From contig NZ_FNHH01000008.1 of NCBI RefSeq assembly GCF_900103545.1, forward strand, positions 62,001-126,000: a DNA stretch of 64,000 nt. The letters are read 5' to 3'. Below the pieces are notes generated by a model. It had not been told where the DNA came from. It saw nothing but the letters and a program-made list of their open reading frames with translations, and ran no database searches. This document shows, piece by piece, positions 53,261 through 62,036 of this stretch. The DNA comes from Daejeonella rubra. GTDB lineage: Bacteria; Bacteroidota; Bacteroidia; Sphingobacteriales; Sphingobacteriaceae. Numbering within the stretch: position 1 is the stretch's first letter; each line of letters begins with the position of its first letter. The position numbers and the translations under genes were made by a program.

Positions 53261-55345
53261 TTAATCCTGTGTTGATCTGTTTTCAGGAAGATCGATGTTA
53301 TGATCTACCATGCCTTCATGCTCTATTGGCTCCTTTTCAACTTTAGGTTCAATTCCGTTAACAAATTCATCATACGTTGTACGATTGTCAAACGGACGTT
53401 TTCCTAATATTTCCTCAAGATCTGATTGGAAAAGGATCTCTTTTTCAAGCAGTTTTTCAGCCAGTTTTTCCAGTCCGTCACGTTTATCAGTAAGTAACTG
53501 CTTGGTACGCTGATAGGCTTTATCAATCTGATTACGAACTTCAATGTCAATCATTTCGGATGTTTTTTCCGAATACGGCTTATTGAACTGGTATTCACCT
53601 TGTGTATCATTGAAGGAAACATTACCTACCTTATCGTTCATACCATAGATAGTAACCATGGCATAGGATAATTTTGTAATACGCTCCAGGTCATTCTGGG
53701 CACCAGTCGATATTTTATTGAACACAAGGTCTTCGGCTACACGGCCACCCAATGTCATGCACATACCGTCAATCAATTGTTCTGTGGTGTATAAGAACTG
53801 TTCTTTTGGCAGATACTGCGCATATCCAAGTGCTGCAACACCACGTGGAACGATCGAAACCTTCACCAATGGATCAGCATGCTCAAGGAACCATCCCGCA
53901 ATTGCGTGACCCGCCTCATGATAAGCTACAATTCTTTTTTCTTCCGGAGATATGATCTTATTCTTTTTCTCTAATCCGCCGATCACACGATCCACTGCAT
54001 CCTGGAAATCCTGCATATCTACAGCTTCCTTATTACGACGGGCGGCGATCAGGGCTGCCTCATTACAAACATTCGCAATTTCAGCACCTGCAAAACCAGG
54101 GGTTTGTGCGGATAATTTCTTCGCATCTACACCTTCAGCAAGCTTTAAAGGTTTTAAGTGAACTTTAAATATCTGCTCACGGCCAACCAGATCCGGCTTA
54201 TCAATGGATATCTGACGGTCAAATCGTCCCGGACGAAGTAAAGCTGTATCCAATACATCCGGTCTGTTTGTCGCTGCCAGAATAATAATTCCGGAGTCTG
54301 TTCCAAAACCATCCATCTCAACCAGTAACTGGTTCAGTGTATTTTCTCTTTCATCATTTCCACCAACAATATTGTTTTTTCCGCGGGCCCGTCCAATGGC
54401 ATCTATCTCATCAATAAATATGATACACGGAGCTTTTTCTTTCGCTTGTTTGAAGAGATCCCGAACACGTGATGCACCAACACCAACAAACATTTCAACA
54501 AAGTCTGAACCTGAAAGCGAGAAGAATGGAACCTGAGCTTCACCTGCTACTGCTTTTGCCATCAGGGTTTTACCGGTACCCGGTGCACCGATCAGAAGGG
54601 CACCTTTAGGGATCTTACCTCCCAGATTGGTATATTTTTTAGGATTTTTTAGAAAATCTACGATCTCCATCACCTCCTGTTTTGCCTCTTCAAGTCCGGC
54701 AACATCATTGAATGTGATAGTTACCTGAGATTCTTTATCGAATAGTGTAGCCTTGGATTTTCCGATATTGAATATCTGACCACCACCGCCACCACCGGCG
54801 CCACCGCCCATACGTTTCATAATAAATACCCAGAAACCAACAAGCAGAAGCACAGGTAAAATAAATGACATGAACCAACCTGCCCATGGACTTTCTCTTG
54901 ATTCTGTTACTATTGGTGTACGCTGGTCAGCCGGAAGATCTTTCTGAGCTTCGATGAATTTAGTTTCAAAACTTTCGTAGGTTGCTGCAGTAAAAGTATA
55001 CTGAGGACCTGTGGGTGAAGCATTGAAACTACTCTTTGATTTAACGTCTTCGTATTTTTTTTGATCTAAACGATCTTTCTTGATGTAAACATCTATGTTA
55101 TAAAGATCGCCATTCTTATATGCCACAAGCTTTTCAACGTCGCCGGTCTTCAGCATTTCAGATTCGAACTTCTGATAGCTGATCGTTTTTGCATTATTTC
55201 CGCTGAACATGTACTGAACAACGAATAAGCCCAATATGATGACGGCGTATAGCCACATAATATTAAACTTAGGCGGTTTAGGTACGATCTTCTTTCCTGG
55301 AATTTTTTTTATAGGTTTTTTCGTATCAGAGTTACTTTCTTTCAT
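53261..55345 (-). CDS. ftsH: ATP-dependent zinc metalloprotease FtsH
   Basis: Membrane-bound AAA+ protease for quality control of membrane and cytosolic proteins. N-terminal helix (about 29-46), periplasmic domain, second helix (about 162-183), Gly-rich stretch, Walker A GAPGTGKT, Walker B FIDEID, the SRH with ATNRPDVLDTALLRPGRFDRQ, and the zinc site HEAGHA. The 694-residue length is normal. Downstream of rsfS by 49 bp on the same strand; LUD follows. A Lys/Pro-rich N-terminal tail precedes the first helix. Confidence 0.98.
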   Translation of the reverse strand: MKESNSDTKKPIKKIPGKKIVPKPPKFNIMWLYAVIILGLFVVQYMFSGNNAKTISYQKFESEMLKTGDVEKLVAYKNGDLYNIDVYIKKDRLDQKKYEDVKSKSSFNASPTGPQYTFTAATYESFETKFIEAQKDLPADQRTPIVTESRESPWAGWFMSFILPVLLLVGFWVFIMKRMGGGAGGGGGGQIFNIGKSKATLFDKESQVTITFNDVAGLEEAKQEVMEIVDFLKNPKKYTNLGGKIPKGALLIGAPGTGKTLMAKAVAGEAQVPFFSLSGSDFVEMFVGVGASRVRDLFKQAKEKAPCIIFIDEIDAIGRARGKNNIVGGNDERENTLNQLLVEMDGFGTDSGIIILAATNRPDVLDTALLRPGRFDRQISIDKPDLVGREQIFKVHLKPLKLAEGVDAKKLSAQTPGFAGAEIANVCNEAALIAARRNKEAVDMQDFQDAVDRVIGGLEKKNKIISPEEKRIVAYHEAGHAIAGWFLEHADPLVKVSIVPRGVAALGYAQYLPKEQFLYTTEQLIDGMCMTLGGRVAEDLVFNKISTGAQNDLERITKLSYAMVTIYGMNDKVGNVSFNDTQGEYQFNKPYSEKTSEMIDIEVRNQIDKAYQRTKQLLTDKRDGLEKLAEKLLEKEILFQSDLEEILGKRPFDNRTTYDEFVNGIEPKVEKEPIEHEGMVDHNIDLPENRSTQD

Positions 55346-55394
55346 TTTATCGCAATATGTATTTAGATGTTAACGAACATTAACCTAAAAAGGT

Positions 55395-55769
55395 TTATGC
55401 ACTTTTATATGATTGCATTTCTGCATCTCCCCAAAGATCTTCAATTCCGTAATACTCCCGCTTGTCAGTTTTGAAAATATGAACTACAACATCGACATAA
55501 TCAAGAATGATCCAATCGGCTTGCTGATATCCTTCTTTTCTCCAGGGTTCAAGTTTAAGGGCTTTAAAAACTTCCTCTTCAACACTTTGGGCAATAGCCT
55601 TTATTTGGGTGGATGACTCAGCATGGCAAACTACAAAGTAATCGGCAACCGAGCTGTGAATATTTCTTAAGTCAAGACGTACAATTTCGTTTCCTTTTTT
55701 CTCCTGTATCCCATGAACAACAAATTCAGAGATGGAGGTTGATTCTTGAGCATTTTTATTTTTTACCAT
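55395..55769 (-). CDS. rsfS: Ribosomal silencing factor RsfS
   Basis: Binds ribosomal protein L14 and blocks subunit joining in stationary phase. The RsfS/Iojap core is visible: VRLDLRNIHSSVADYFVVCHAESSTQIKAIAQSVEEEV and the C-terminal WIILDYVDVVVHIFKTDKREYYGIEDLW. At 124 residues it is usual. It is divergent from birA, with a 43 bp gap, and leads into ftsH. Confidence 0.96.
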   Translation of the reverse strand: MVKNKNAQESTSISEFVVHGIQEKKGNEIVRLDLRNIHSSVADYFVVCHAESSTQIKAIAQSVEEEVFKALKLEPWRKEGYQQADWIILDYVDVVVHIFKTDKREYYGIEDLWGDAEMQSYKSA

Positions 55770-55779
55770 TAAAAAAATT

Positions 55780-55787
55780 TAGTTTTG
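55780..55787 (+). promoter_or_regulatory. TAnnTTTG -7 box before birA
   Basis: TAGTTTTG fits the consensus, 25 bases before the TTG start at 55813, inside the 43 bp rsfS-birA gap. Confidence 0.5.
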
Positions 55788-55812
55788 ATAAATTATATAA
55801 AGCAAATCTTCA

Positions 55813-56580
55813 TTGCAAAATAATACTTTTTCAGGACTATTTGTTGGTCACAATCTAATTACGTTAAATGAGGTAGACTCAACAAATACCTTTCTTAAGG
55901 ATGCTGTGTCAAAATCTACGCCATTATTGGATGGTACTGTTATATTGGCAGAGAAGCAATTTGCCGGAAGAGGCCAGGCTGAAAATTCATGGCAAAGTGA
56001 GCCTGGCAAGAATCTTACATTTAGCATCCTGTTAAACCCATTTTTTCTTCCGGTTGATAGGCAGTTTGAACTCAATAAAGCAATCAGCATAGCTTTAAAT
56101 GATGTTTTGAAAAAATACTTCCCTCATAGTGCTTTCATAAAATGGCCCAATGATCTTTATATCAGTAATAAAAAAGTTGGTGGAATGCTGATTGAAAATA
56201 TTGTTCAGGGTAATAAGATAAGGCATGCCATAATTGGGATAGGCCTGAATGTGAATCAGGTGGATTTTCCGGCAAATCTTAAAAATATTACTTCACTGAA
56301 ACAAGAATTACATCAGGATTACCACTTAATTGGATTATTAGGCGAAATTTGCAGTTCTGTTGAAGCCAGATATCTCCAGCTAAAGGCGGGATCATTTATA
56401 AAGATCAATGAAGAATATCAGCATCAGCTATATCTTAGAGACGAATGGGCTCCTTTCAAATTTGATGGAAAGATTCAAAGCGGAAAGATTATAGGTATTA
56501 CTGAAATTGGACAGCTCATTCTGGAAACAGAAGATGAGACAAGAATTTTTAATAATAAGGAAATTGAGTTTTTAAATTAA
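55813..56580 (+). CDS. birA: Biotin-[acetyl-CoA-carboxylase] ligase BirA (TTG start)
   Basis: Attaches biotin to the biotin carboxyl carrier protein. Motifs: VDSTNTFLKD, AEKQFAGRGQAENSWQSEPGKNLTFS (biotinyl-AMP loop), FIKWPNDLYISNKKVGGMLIE and a C-terminal SH3-like domain. It lacks the N-terminal DNA-binding domain, so it is a pure ligase with no repressor role. The start is TTG at 55813: the product MQNNTFSGLFVGHNLITL aligns with the normal start of relatives and no ATG exists before the first conserved motif. It ends 1 bp before the DsbD-like gene. Confidence 0.93.
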   Translation: MQNNTFSGLFVGHNLITLNEVDSTNTFLKDAVSKSTPLLDGTVILAEKQFAGRGQAENSWQSEPGKNLTFSILLNPFFLPVDRQFELNKAISIALNDVLKKYFPHSAFIKWPNDLYISNKKVGGMLIENIVQGNKIRHAIIGIGLNVNQVDFPANLKNITSLKQELHQDYHLIGLLGEICSSVEARYLQLKAGSFIKINEEYQHQLYLRDEWAPFKFDGKIQSGKIIGITEIGQLILETEDETRIFNNKEIEFLN

Positions 56581-56581
56581 T

Positions 56582-58624
56582 ATGAACATGAAGAAACTTT
56601 TGGGAATAGTATTACTGTTTTTTTACTTTGCTGCTCAGGCTCAGTTTCCTGATCCTAATGCCAAAATATTCGACCCTGTAAAATGGTCTTATTCATCTGA
56701 AAAAATTAATGATAAAGAATTTGATCTGATCATTACAGCGAAAATTGATAAAGGATGGCATCTTTATTCTCAGTTTATTGAAGAAGGCGGACCAATTCCA
56801 ACCTCCTTTAAATTCAGCCCATCCTCTGCCTACAAGCTTATTGGTAAAGTTTCTGAAAGCCCAAAGCCTGTAACTGCTTTTGATAAGAATTTCAACATGG
56901 AAATAGCCTGGCATAAAGATCAGGTAGTTTTTAAACAGCGTATCAGCCTAAATAAACCTGTAACAACTGTTTCAGGAGTACTTGAATTTATGGTTTGTGA
57001 CGATCAGCGTTGCCTGCCTCCTGCTGAAGTTGAATTTCAGATTCCCCTTAATGCAGGTCCCGGTGTTGGGATAGCTTCAGAGAGTGTTGCTCCTGACAGT
57101 TCTTCTTTGGCGCCGCTGGTGGAAGATACAGCCTCCAGCAAGGATATTAGTCCGGCTGTTCCAGCTTTAGTTTCAGAAAAAACAGCTGCTGAAAGTTCTT
57201 TATGGGCTATTTTCATTGCCGGTTTTATTGGTGGTCTTGCGGCATTTTTTATGCCATGTATTTACCCGATGATCCCAATGACGGTATCTTTTTTCACCAA
57301 ACAATCCGGTTCAAGGGCAAAGGGAATTAGAAGTGCCATCATATATGGGCTCTCAATTATAATTATTTATGTTGCCCTGGGATTATTAATTACCCTGATC
57401 TTCGGTGCTTCTGCCTTGAATGAAGCTGCCAGCAGTGCTACATTTAATCTTTTATTCTTTGTTGCTCTTATCATTTTTGGAATTTCCTTTCTCGGAGCAT
57501 TTGAGATTACCCTTCCTTCTTCTCTGGTCAATAAAATGGATGAAAAGTCGAATCAAAGCGGCTTTATGGGCTTGTTTTTTATGGCCTTTACGCTAGCCCT
57601 TGTTTCTTTTTCTTGTACAGGTCCGATCATCGGCACACTCCTAGTAGATGCTGTTTCAAAAGGCTCCTACCTTGGCCCTGCGATCGGAATGCTTGGATTT
57701 TCCTCTGCATTGGCAATTCCTTTTACCCTGTTTGCAATATTCCCATCCTGGTTAAAAGAGATGCCTAAATCAGGTGGCTGGTTAAACACCGTGAAGGTAT
57801 CCCTCGGTTTTCTGGAGATTGCGCTTGCTTTTAAGTTTTTATCGAATGTTGACCTTGCTTATCATTGGGGTATTTTCAACAGAGATGTATTTCTGATAAT
57901 CTGGATCGTTGTTTTTGGAATGTGGGCACTTTATTTGCTTGGTAAGATTCGTTTATCTCATGATTCTGAAATAAACTTTCTTTCATTGCCGAGGTTATTC
58001 TTCGCCATGTTTATTCTGGGATTCACCATTTATATGGTTCCTGGTTTATGGGGGGCACCATTGAAAGGAATTAGTGCATGGCTTCCTCCGCAGTCGACTC
58101 AGGATTTCGATCTTTATTCGAATACCGGGACTACTACAGCGAAGGCAGAAACATCCGGAAAGAAATATGCCGGATTATTCCATGCACCACATGGTCTGGA
58201 TGCATTTTATGATTATGAGCAGGGCCTTGCCTATGCCAAAACCGTAAATAAGCCCATATTAATCGACTTTACTGGCTGGAGTTGTACTAATTGCCGTAAA
58301 ATGGAGGCTAGTGTATGGCCGGATAAAGAAGTTTTGCGTCGTCTTCGCGAAGATTATGTTTTGATATCTTTGTATGTTGATGATAAAACAGAGCTAAGTC
58401 AGGAAGAGAAGTACGAATCAGCTTTCAGTGGAAAAAAAGTTAATTCTATAGGACAAAAGTGGAGTGATTTTCAGGCCTCTAAATTCGGGACCAACTCACA
58501 GCCATATTATGTGATTGCCGATCATGACGGAAATGTGTTAGTTCCGCCACAGGCTTTTAACCTTGATGTAAATAATTACACAAAATTTTTAGAGAGCGGC
58601 AAGATCGCTTTTGGAAAAAAATAA
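56582..58624 (+). CDS. Thiol:disulfide interchange protein, DsbD-like
   Basis: Transmembrane reductant carrier: signal peptide (about 1-20), N-terminal periplasmic domain (about 25-155, with CDDQRCLPPAEVEFQIPL), a CcdA-like membrane domain of about eight helices with AFFMPCIYPMIPMTVSFF and VSFSCTGPIIGTLL carrying its two redox cysteines, and a C-terminal thioredoxin-like domain with WSCTNCRKM (CxxC). Length 680 is normal. Electrons flow from cytoplasmic thioredoxin to the envelope. It starts 1 bp after birA and overlaps an untranslated extension of pfkA. Confidence 0.93.
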   Translation: MNMKKLLGIVLLFFYFAAQAQFPDPNAKIFDPVKWSYSSEKINDKEFDLIITAKIDKGWHLYSQFIEEGGPIPTSFKFSPSSAYKLIGKVSESPKPVTAFDKNFNMEIAWHKDQVVFKQRISLNKPVTTVSGVLEFMVCDDQRCLPPAEVEFQIPLNAGPGVGIASESVAPDSSSLAPLVEDTASSKDISPAVPALVSEKTAAESSLWAIFIAGFIGGLAAFFMPCIYPMIPMTVSFFTKQSGSRAKGIRSAIIYGLSIIIIYVALGLLITLIFGASALNEAASSATFNLLFFVALIIFGISFLGAFEITLPSSLVNKMDEKSNQSGFMGLFFMAFTLALVSFSCTGPIIGTLLVDAVSKGSYLGPAIGMLGFSSALAIPFTLFAIFPSWLKEMPKSGGWLNTVKVSLGFLEIALAFKFLSNVDLAYHWGIFNRDVFLIIWIVVFGMWALYLLGKIRLSHDSEINFLSLPRLFFAMFILGFTIYMVPGLWGAPLKGISAWLPPQSTQDFDLYSNTGTTTAKAETSGKKYAGLFHAPHGLDAFYDYEQGLAYAKTVNKPILIDFTGWSCTNCRKMEASVWPDKEVLRRLREDYVLISLYVDDKTELSQEEKYESAFSGKKVNSIGQKWSDFQASKFGTNSQPYYVIADHDGNVLVPPQAFNLDVNNYTKFLESGKIAFGKK

Positions 58625-58628
58625 TAAA

Positions 58629-59612
58629 ATGAACAAAGCAAACATTAAAAATATTGGAGTTTTTACATCCGGAGGTGATTCGCCAGGGATGAATGCAGCA
58701 ATTCGTGCGGTTGTCAGAACCGGATTGTATTATGATCTGAACGTTACAGGTATTTTGCGTGGATATGATGGAATGATCAGTGGTGAATTTAAACCGATGG
58801 AAAGAAAATCAGTTGCCAACATCATTCAGCGTGGTGGAACAGTATTGAAAACAGCCAGAAGTGATGAGTTCCGTACAAAAGAAGGCAGGGTTAAGGCTTA
58901 CGAGCAGATAAAGAAAAACGGAATAGATGCCATTGTTGCTATTGGTGGTGATGGTACGTTTACAGGAGCCAATATTTTTCATGAAGAGTTTAATATTCCT
59001 GTTATAGGACTTCCCGGAACCATTGATAATGATCTGATGGGTACCGACTTTACTATTGGCTATGATACTGCTATTAATACCGTTATCGATGCGGTAGATA
59101 AGATACGCGATACCGCTGAGTCGCATGACCGTCTTTTTATTGTTGAGGTTATGGGAAGAGATTCTGGTTTGATTGCCTTAAGAAGCGGGATCGGTTCCGG
59201 TGCTGAGGCAATTTTAATCCCGGAAACAAAGACGGATGTGAGTGCATTGATCCATCGATTGGGAATAAGCAGGAAGGATAAATCTTCCAAGATCATCATT
59301 GTTGCTGAAGGTGATGATGCCGGCGGTGCTTTTGAAATAGCGAAAGTTGTAAAAGATAAGTTTCCGGGTATTGATACCAGAGTTTCTATTTTAGGTCATA
59401 TTCAAAGAGGTGGGCCCCCATCTTGTATGGACAGGGTGTTGGCGAGCAGGTTAGGTGTAGCAGCCGTTGAATCCCTGATGGAAGGAAGAACCTGTGAAAT
59501 GATTGGAATCGTGAATCAAAAGATACATTTCACTCCATTTAGCAGCGCTATCAAACATAACAAGGATGTGAATTCAGAGCTTTTAAAGATCGTTGATATT
59601 TTATCTCTATAA
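58629..59612 (+). CDS. pfkA: ATP-dependent 6-phosphofructokinase
   Basis: Makes fructose 1,6-bisphosphate in glycolysis. Motifs: VFTSGGDSPGMNAAIRAVVR (ATP/F6P), AIGGDGTFTGAN, GLPGTIDNDLMGTD, VEVMGRDSGLIAL, and LGHIQRGGPPSCMDRVLASRLG. The 327-residue length matches bacterial PfkA. ATG at 58629 gives the family's usual MNKANIKNIGVFTSGGD; the in-frame TTG at 58611 would overlap the DsbD-like gene and is unlikely. It is 4 bp after that gene. Confidence 0.97.
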   Translation: MNKANIKNIGVFTSGGDSPGMNAAIRAVVRTGLYYDLNVTGILRGYDGMISGEFKPMERKSVANIIQRGGTVLKTARSDEFRTKEGRVKAYEQIKKNGIDAIVAIGGDGTFTGANIFHEEFNIPVIGLPGTIDNDLMGTDFTIGYDTAINTVIDAVDKIRDTAESHDRLFIVEVMGRDSGLIALRSGIGSGAEAILIPETKTDVSALIHRLGISRKDKSSKIIIVAEGDDAGGAFEIAKVVKDKFPGIDTRVSILGHIQRGGPPSCMDRVLASRLGVAAVESLMEGRTCEMIGIVNQKIHFTPFSSAIKHNKDVNSELLKIVDILSL

Positions 59613-59615
59613 TTG

Positions 59616-59640
59616 AGAAATTGCTAATTTCTGCATTTTT
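59616..59640 (+). terminator. Probable terminator after pfkA
   Basis: AGAAATT (59616-59622), loop GCT, AATTTCT (59626-59632), then GCATTTTT. A/T-rich stem, 3 bases after the stop. Confidence 0.45.
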
Positions 59641-59705
59641 GAGCACCGGGTTTTAATACTTGAACATCAGGATTAAATTTAATTAATTCTTAATTTAACT
59701 TTAAT

Positions 59706-60914
59706 ATGAAGTCTATGAAGAAGTTCAATTTCCTGATTTACATGGTTTTTGTATTAGGAATGGGATGTTCAGCACCATCGCCTAAAAAGGCAGATGGGCC
59801 AGCTCTTTCACTTAAGATCCAGAAAATTGCTGATGGGCTTCATTCCCCGGTTACTGCAGCATTTACTCCGGATGGAACAATGCTCATAGGTGAACAAACC
59901 GGACAGATCAGGGTTCTGAAAGACAAGGATCTCCTCCAGGTACCATTTCTTGATTTGCAGAATAAGCTTGTCAAATTGAGCGGTGCTTATGATGAACGAG
60001 GTCTATTGGGTATTGCTCTTCACCCTGAATACGCCAGCAATAAAAAATTCTATGTTTATTATAGTGCTCCCGCCTCTGAAGCCGGAAGTGATCATCAGTC
60101 GGTAGTTTCTGAATTTAGTACATCTTCAGACCCCTTTAAAGCAGATGCCGCATCAGAAAGAGTCTTATTGACCATTCATCAGCCAGAAAGCAATCATAAT
60201 GGCGGGGATCTTAAATTCGGTCCGGATGGTTATTTATACATCGGACTGGGTGATGGTGGTGGTGCAGGTGATAAACATGGAGAATCTGGTAACGGACAGA
60301 ATATGAACACTTTGCTGGGAAAGATTCTAAGGATCGATGTAAATTCAGACAGTTCGTATAAGATTCCTCAGGATAATCCTTTTGTTGGAAAACAGGCAAA
60401 ACCAGAGATCTGGGCTTATGGTTTGCGTAATCCCTGGAGATTCTCCTTCGACAGAAAAACAGGGCAGCTTTTTGCAGCTGATGTTGGTCAAAATAAGTTT
60501 GAAGAGGTTAATATCATCGAAAAGGGCGGGAATTATGGCTGGAAGATCATGGAAGCCACTCATTGTTTTGATCCGGAAGCAGATTGTAAAACGGAGGGAC
60601 TTAAATTGCCAATCAATGAATATGAGCATGAACTGGGTATCAGCATAACCGGGGGATATATTTATAATGGAGCGGCAATAAAGGAACTTTCAGGAAAATA
60701 TATTTTTGGAGACTGGACTGGTCCGCTGTTCTTTCTGGAGCAGAAAGGTCAAACATGGACCCGCGGGAATATTGAACTTACAGGCAAACCAACGGGCGAC
60801 TTAAAGATCCTGGGATTTGCTGAGGATAATGAGGCCGAGCTGTATGTCCTAACCAACCAGGATGTGGGCCCAAAAGGAACAAAAGGAGCTGTTTATAAAT
60901 TTGTGAATCCCTGA
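59706..60914 (+). CDS. PQQ-dependent sugar dehydrogenase-like lipoprotein
   Basis: Soluble-aldose-dehydrogenase-fold beta-propeller (GSDH/sorbosone dehydrogenase family). Lipoprotein signal with GMGC (Cys near 21). The core motifs are VTAAFTPDGTMLIGEQTGQIRV, DERGLLGIALHPEY, HNGGDLKFGPDGYLYIGLGDGG, AYGLRNPWRFSFDR and FAADVGQNKFEEVN. The 402-residue length is normal. It ends TGATG, overlapping the gmhA start by one base. Substrate is unknown, and no PQQ synthesis genes are present here. Confidence 0.88.
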   Translation: MKSMKKFNFLIYMVFVLGMGCSAPSPKKADGPALSLKIQKIADGLHSPVTAAFTPDGTMLIGEQTGQIRVLKDKDLLQVPFLDLQNKLVKLSGAYDERGLLGIALHPEYASNKKFYVYYSAPASEAGSDHQSVVSEFSTSSDPFKADAASERVLLTIHQPESNHNGGDLKFGPDGYLYIGLGDGGGAGDKHGESGNGQNMNTLLGKILRIDVNSDSSYKIPQDNPFVGKQAKPEIWAYGLRNPWRFSFDRKTGQLFAADVGQNKFEEVNIIEKGGNYGWKIMEATHCFDPEADCKTEGLKLPINEYEHELGISITGGYIYNGAAIKELSGKYIFGDWTGPLFFLEQKGQTWTRGNIELTGKPTGDLKILGFAEDNEAELYVLTNQDVGPKGTKGAVYKFVNP

Positions 60915-61489
60915 TGGATAGAATTAAACAACATTTTATTGAAGCCAGAGAAGTACTGGATAAATTCATTTCTGATCCCGACAATTTCAGCACTATTGAA
61001 TCAGCAGGAAAGATCTTAGTGGATGCTATTAAGTCGGGAGGCCAGGTTATTTCATGTGGCAATGGTGGTTCCATGAGTGATGCCATGCATTTCGCGGAAG
61101 AACTATCGGGCAGGTACAGAAACGACAGGCCTGCATATCCTGCCATCGCAATTTCTGATCCTTCACATCTTAGTTGTGTGGCAAATGATTATGGGTATGC
61201 TTTTGTTTTTTCAAGAATGGTTGAGGCTATCGGACGAAAAGGCGATGTGCTTTTTGCAATCAGCACTAGCGGTAACTCTGAAAATGTTTTGAAAGCTATT
61301 GAGGCCGCAAGAAATAAGGGAATGAAAGTGATCGGTTTAACCGGTAAAGATGGTGGCCGTATGGCCGGGCTTTGTGATGTAGAGATTCGCGCGCCCAAAT
61401 CAGAGTATGCCGACAGGGCACAGGAGATTCACATTAAGGTGATCCACTCGCTGATTGATTATATTGAGTCCGGATCAAGTCCGGACTGA
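60914..61489 (+). CDS. gmhA: D-sedoheptulose-7-phosphate isomerase (GmhA-like SIS protein)
   Basis: SIS-domain isomerase that makes glycero-manno-heptose 7-phosphate for LPS or S-layer sugars. Motifs: VISCGNGGSMSDAMHFAEELSGRY, AISDPSHLSCVANDYGYAFVFSRMVEAIGRKGD and AISTSGNSENVLKAI. The 191-residue length is standard. Its last residues (ESGSSPD) and stop come from a palindromic repeat (61467-61487) shared with the next gene, so the natural C-terminus has probably been altered. It overlaps the previous gene by one base. Confidence 0.92.
   Translation: MDRIKQHFIEAREVLDKFISDPDNFSTIESAGKILVDAIKSGGQVISCGNGGSMSDAMHFAEELSGRYRNDRPAYPAIAISDPSHLSCVANDYGYAFVFSRMVEAIGRKGDVLFAISTSGNSENVLKAIEAARNKGMKVIGLTGKDGGRMAGLCDVEIRAPKSEYADRAQEIHIKVIHSLIDYIESGSSPD
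61467..61487. repeat. REP-like palindrome, copy 1 (reverse orientation, in gmhA)
   Basis: AGTCCGGA, TCAAG, TCCGGACT: 8-bp arms. Reverse complement of the copy 3/4 core (CCGGACTTGATCCGG) and provides the gmhA stop codon TGA that begins at its last T. Confidence 0.85.
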
Positions 61490-61517
61490 CACGTAATATC
61501 ATCATACCGCTATTACC

Positions 61518-61538
61518 GTCACACCGGGCTTGATCCGT
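61518..61538. repeat. REP-like palindrome, copy 2 (degenerate)
   Basis: GTCACACCGGGCTTGATCCG, with the right arm cut short before TAATAACAG. Same family as copies 1, 3 and 4. Confidence 0.6.
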
Positions 61539-61573
61539 AATAACAGAATTTGCTTTATTTTACAATGAATGTC

Positions 61574-61921
61574 TCACCGGACTTGATCCGGTGCGGTGCG
61601 ATCTTCAATAATTACCGCCGTACCCGATGCACTAACCATCAGCATGCTGCCATTACTTCCAAGGGTTTCATAATCAAGGTCAACGCCAATAACCGCATTT
61701 GCTCCTAAACGAGCTGCCTGCTCTTGCATTTCACGCAGAGCAATATCTTTTGCTTCACGCAATCCCTCTTCGTAAGATCCGGATCTTCCGCCAACGATAT
61801 CTCTGATCCCTGCAAAGAAATCTTTGACAATGTTTGCACCAATAATGGCTTCACCGGTCACAATTCCGATGTACTTAACTATTTTTTTTCCTTCAAGTTC
61901 GTTTGTAGTAACTGCTATCAT
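61574..61921 (-). CDS. YbjQ/UPF0145 family protein
   Basis: A 115-residue protein of the YbjQ/UPF0145 heavy-metal-binding-domain family, a ferredoxin-like pentameric fold with unknown role. IVKYIGIVTGEAIIGANIVKDFFAGIRDIVGGRSGSYE and LGANAVIGVDLDYE are signature. The last codons (TAPDQVR) and stop are supplied by a palindromic repeat copy, so the C-terminus has a repeat-derived tail. It is bracketed by copy 3 and copy 4 as direct repeats 418 bp apart. Confidence 0.93.
   Translation of the reverse strand: MIAVTTNELEGKKIVKYIGIVTGEAIIGANIVKDFFAGIRDIVGGRSGSYEEGLREAKDIALREMQEQAARLGANAVIGVDLDYETLGSNGSMLMVSASGTAVIIEDRTAPDQVR
61575..61593. repeat. REP-like palindrome, copy 3 (in the YbjQ-like gene)
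   Basis: CACCGGA, CTTGA, TCCGGTG; the minus-strand stop codon TGA overlaps its left end. It is in the same orientation as copy 4, and the flanks GTC-CACCGGA and CCGGTG-GGTG also agree. Confidence 0.9.
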
Positions 61922-61992
61922 CGCTTTTTTATTTTTAGATGTTAAAATACATGAAATGTTAGCTTTAATTTAAAATATATTGCATTTAGTCA

Positions 61993-62011
61993 CACCGGAC
62001 TTGATCCGGTG
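61993..62011. repeat. REP-like palindrome, copy 4
   Basis: CACCGGA, CTTGA, TCCGGTG; identical to copy 3 over the 19-bp core and most flanking bases. It lies in the 115 bp gap upstream of the YbjQ-like gene. Confidence 0.9.
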
Positions 62012-62036
62012 AGGTGCTGTGCAATGAAGTGCTTCA

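Noticed and set aside
54466..54471. CACGTG in ftsH as a third parS
   Set aside because: The flanks (CCGAA and ATGCA) do not fit the parS arms.
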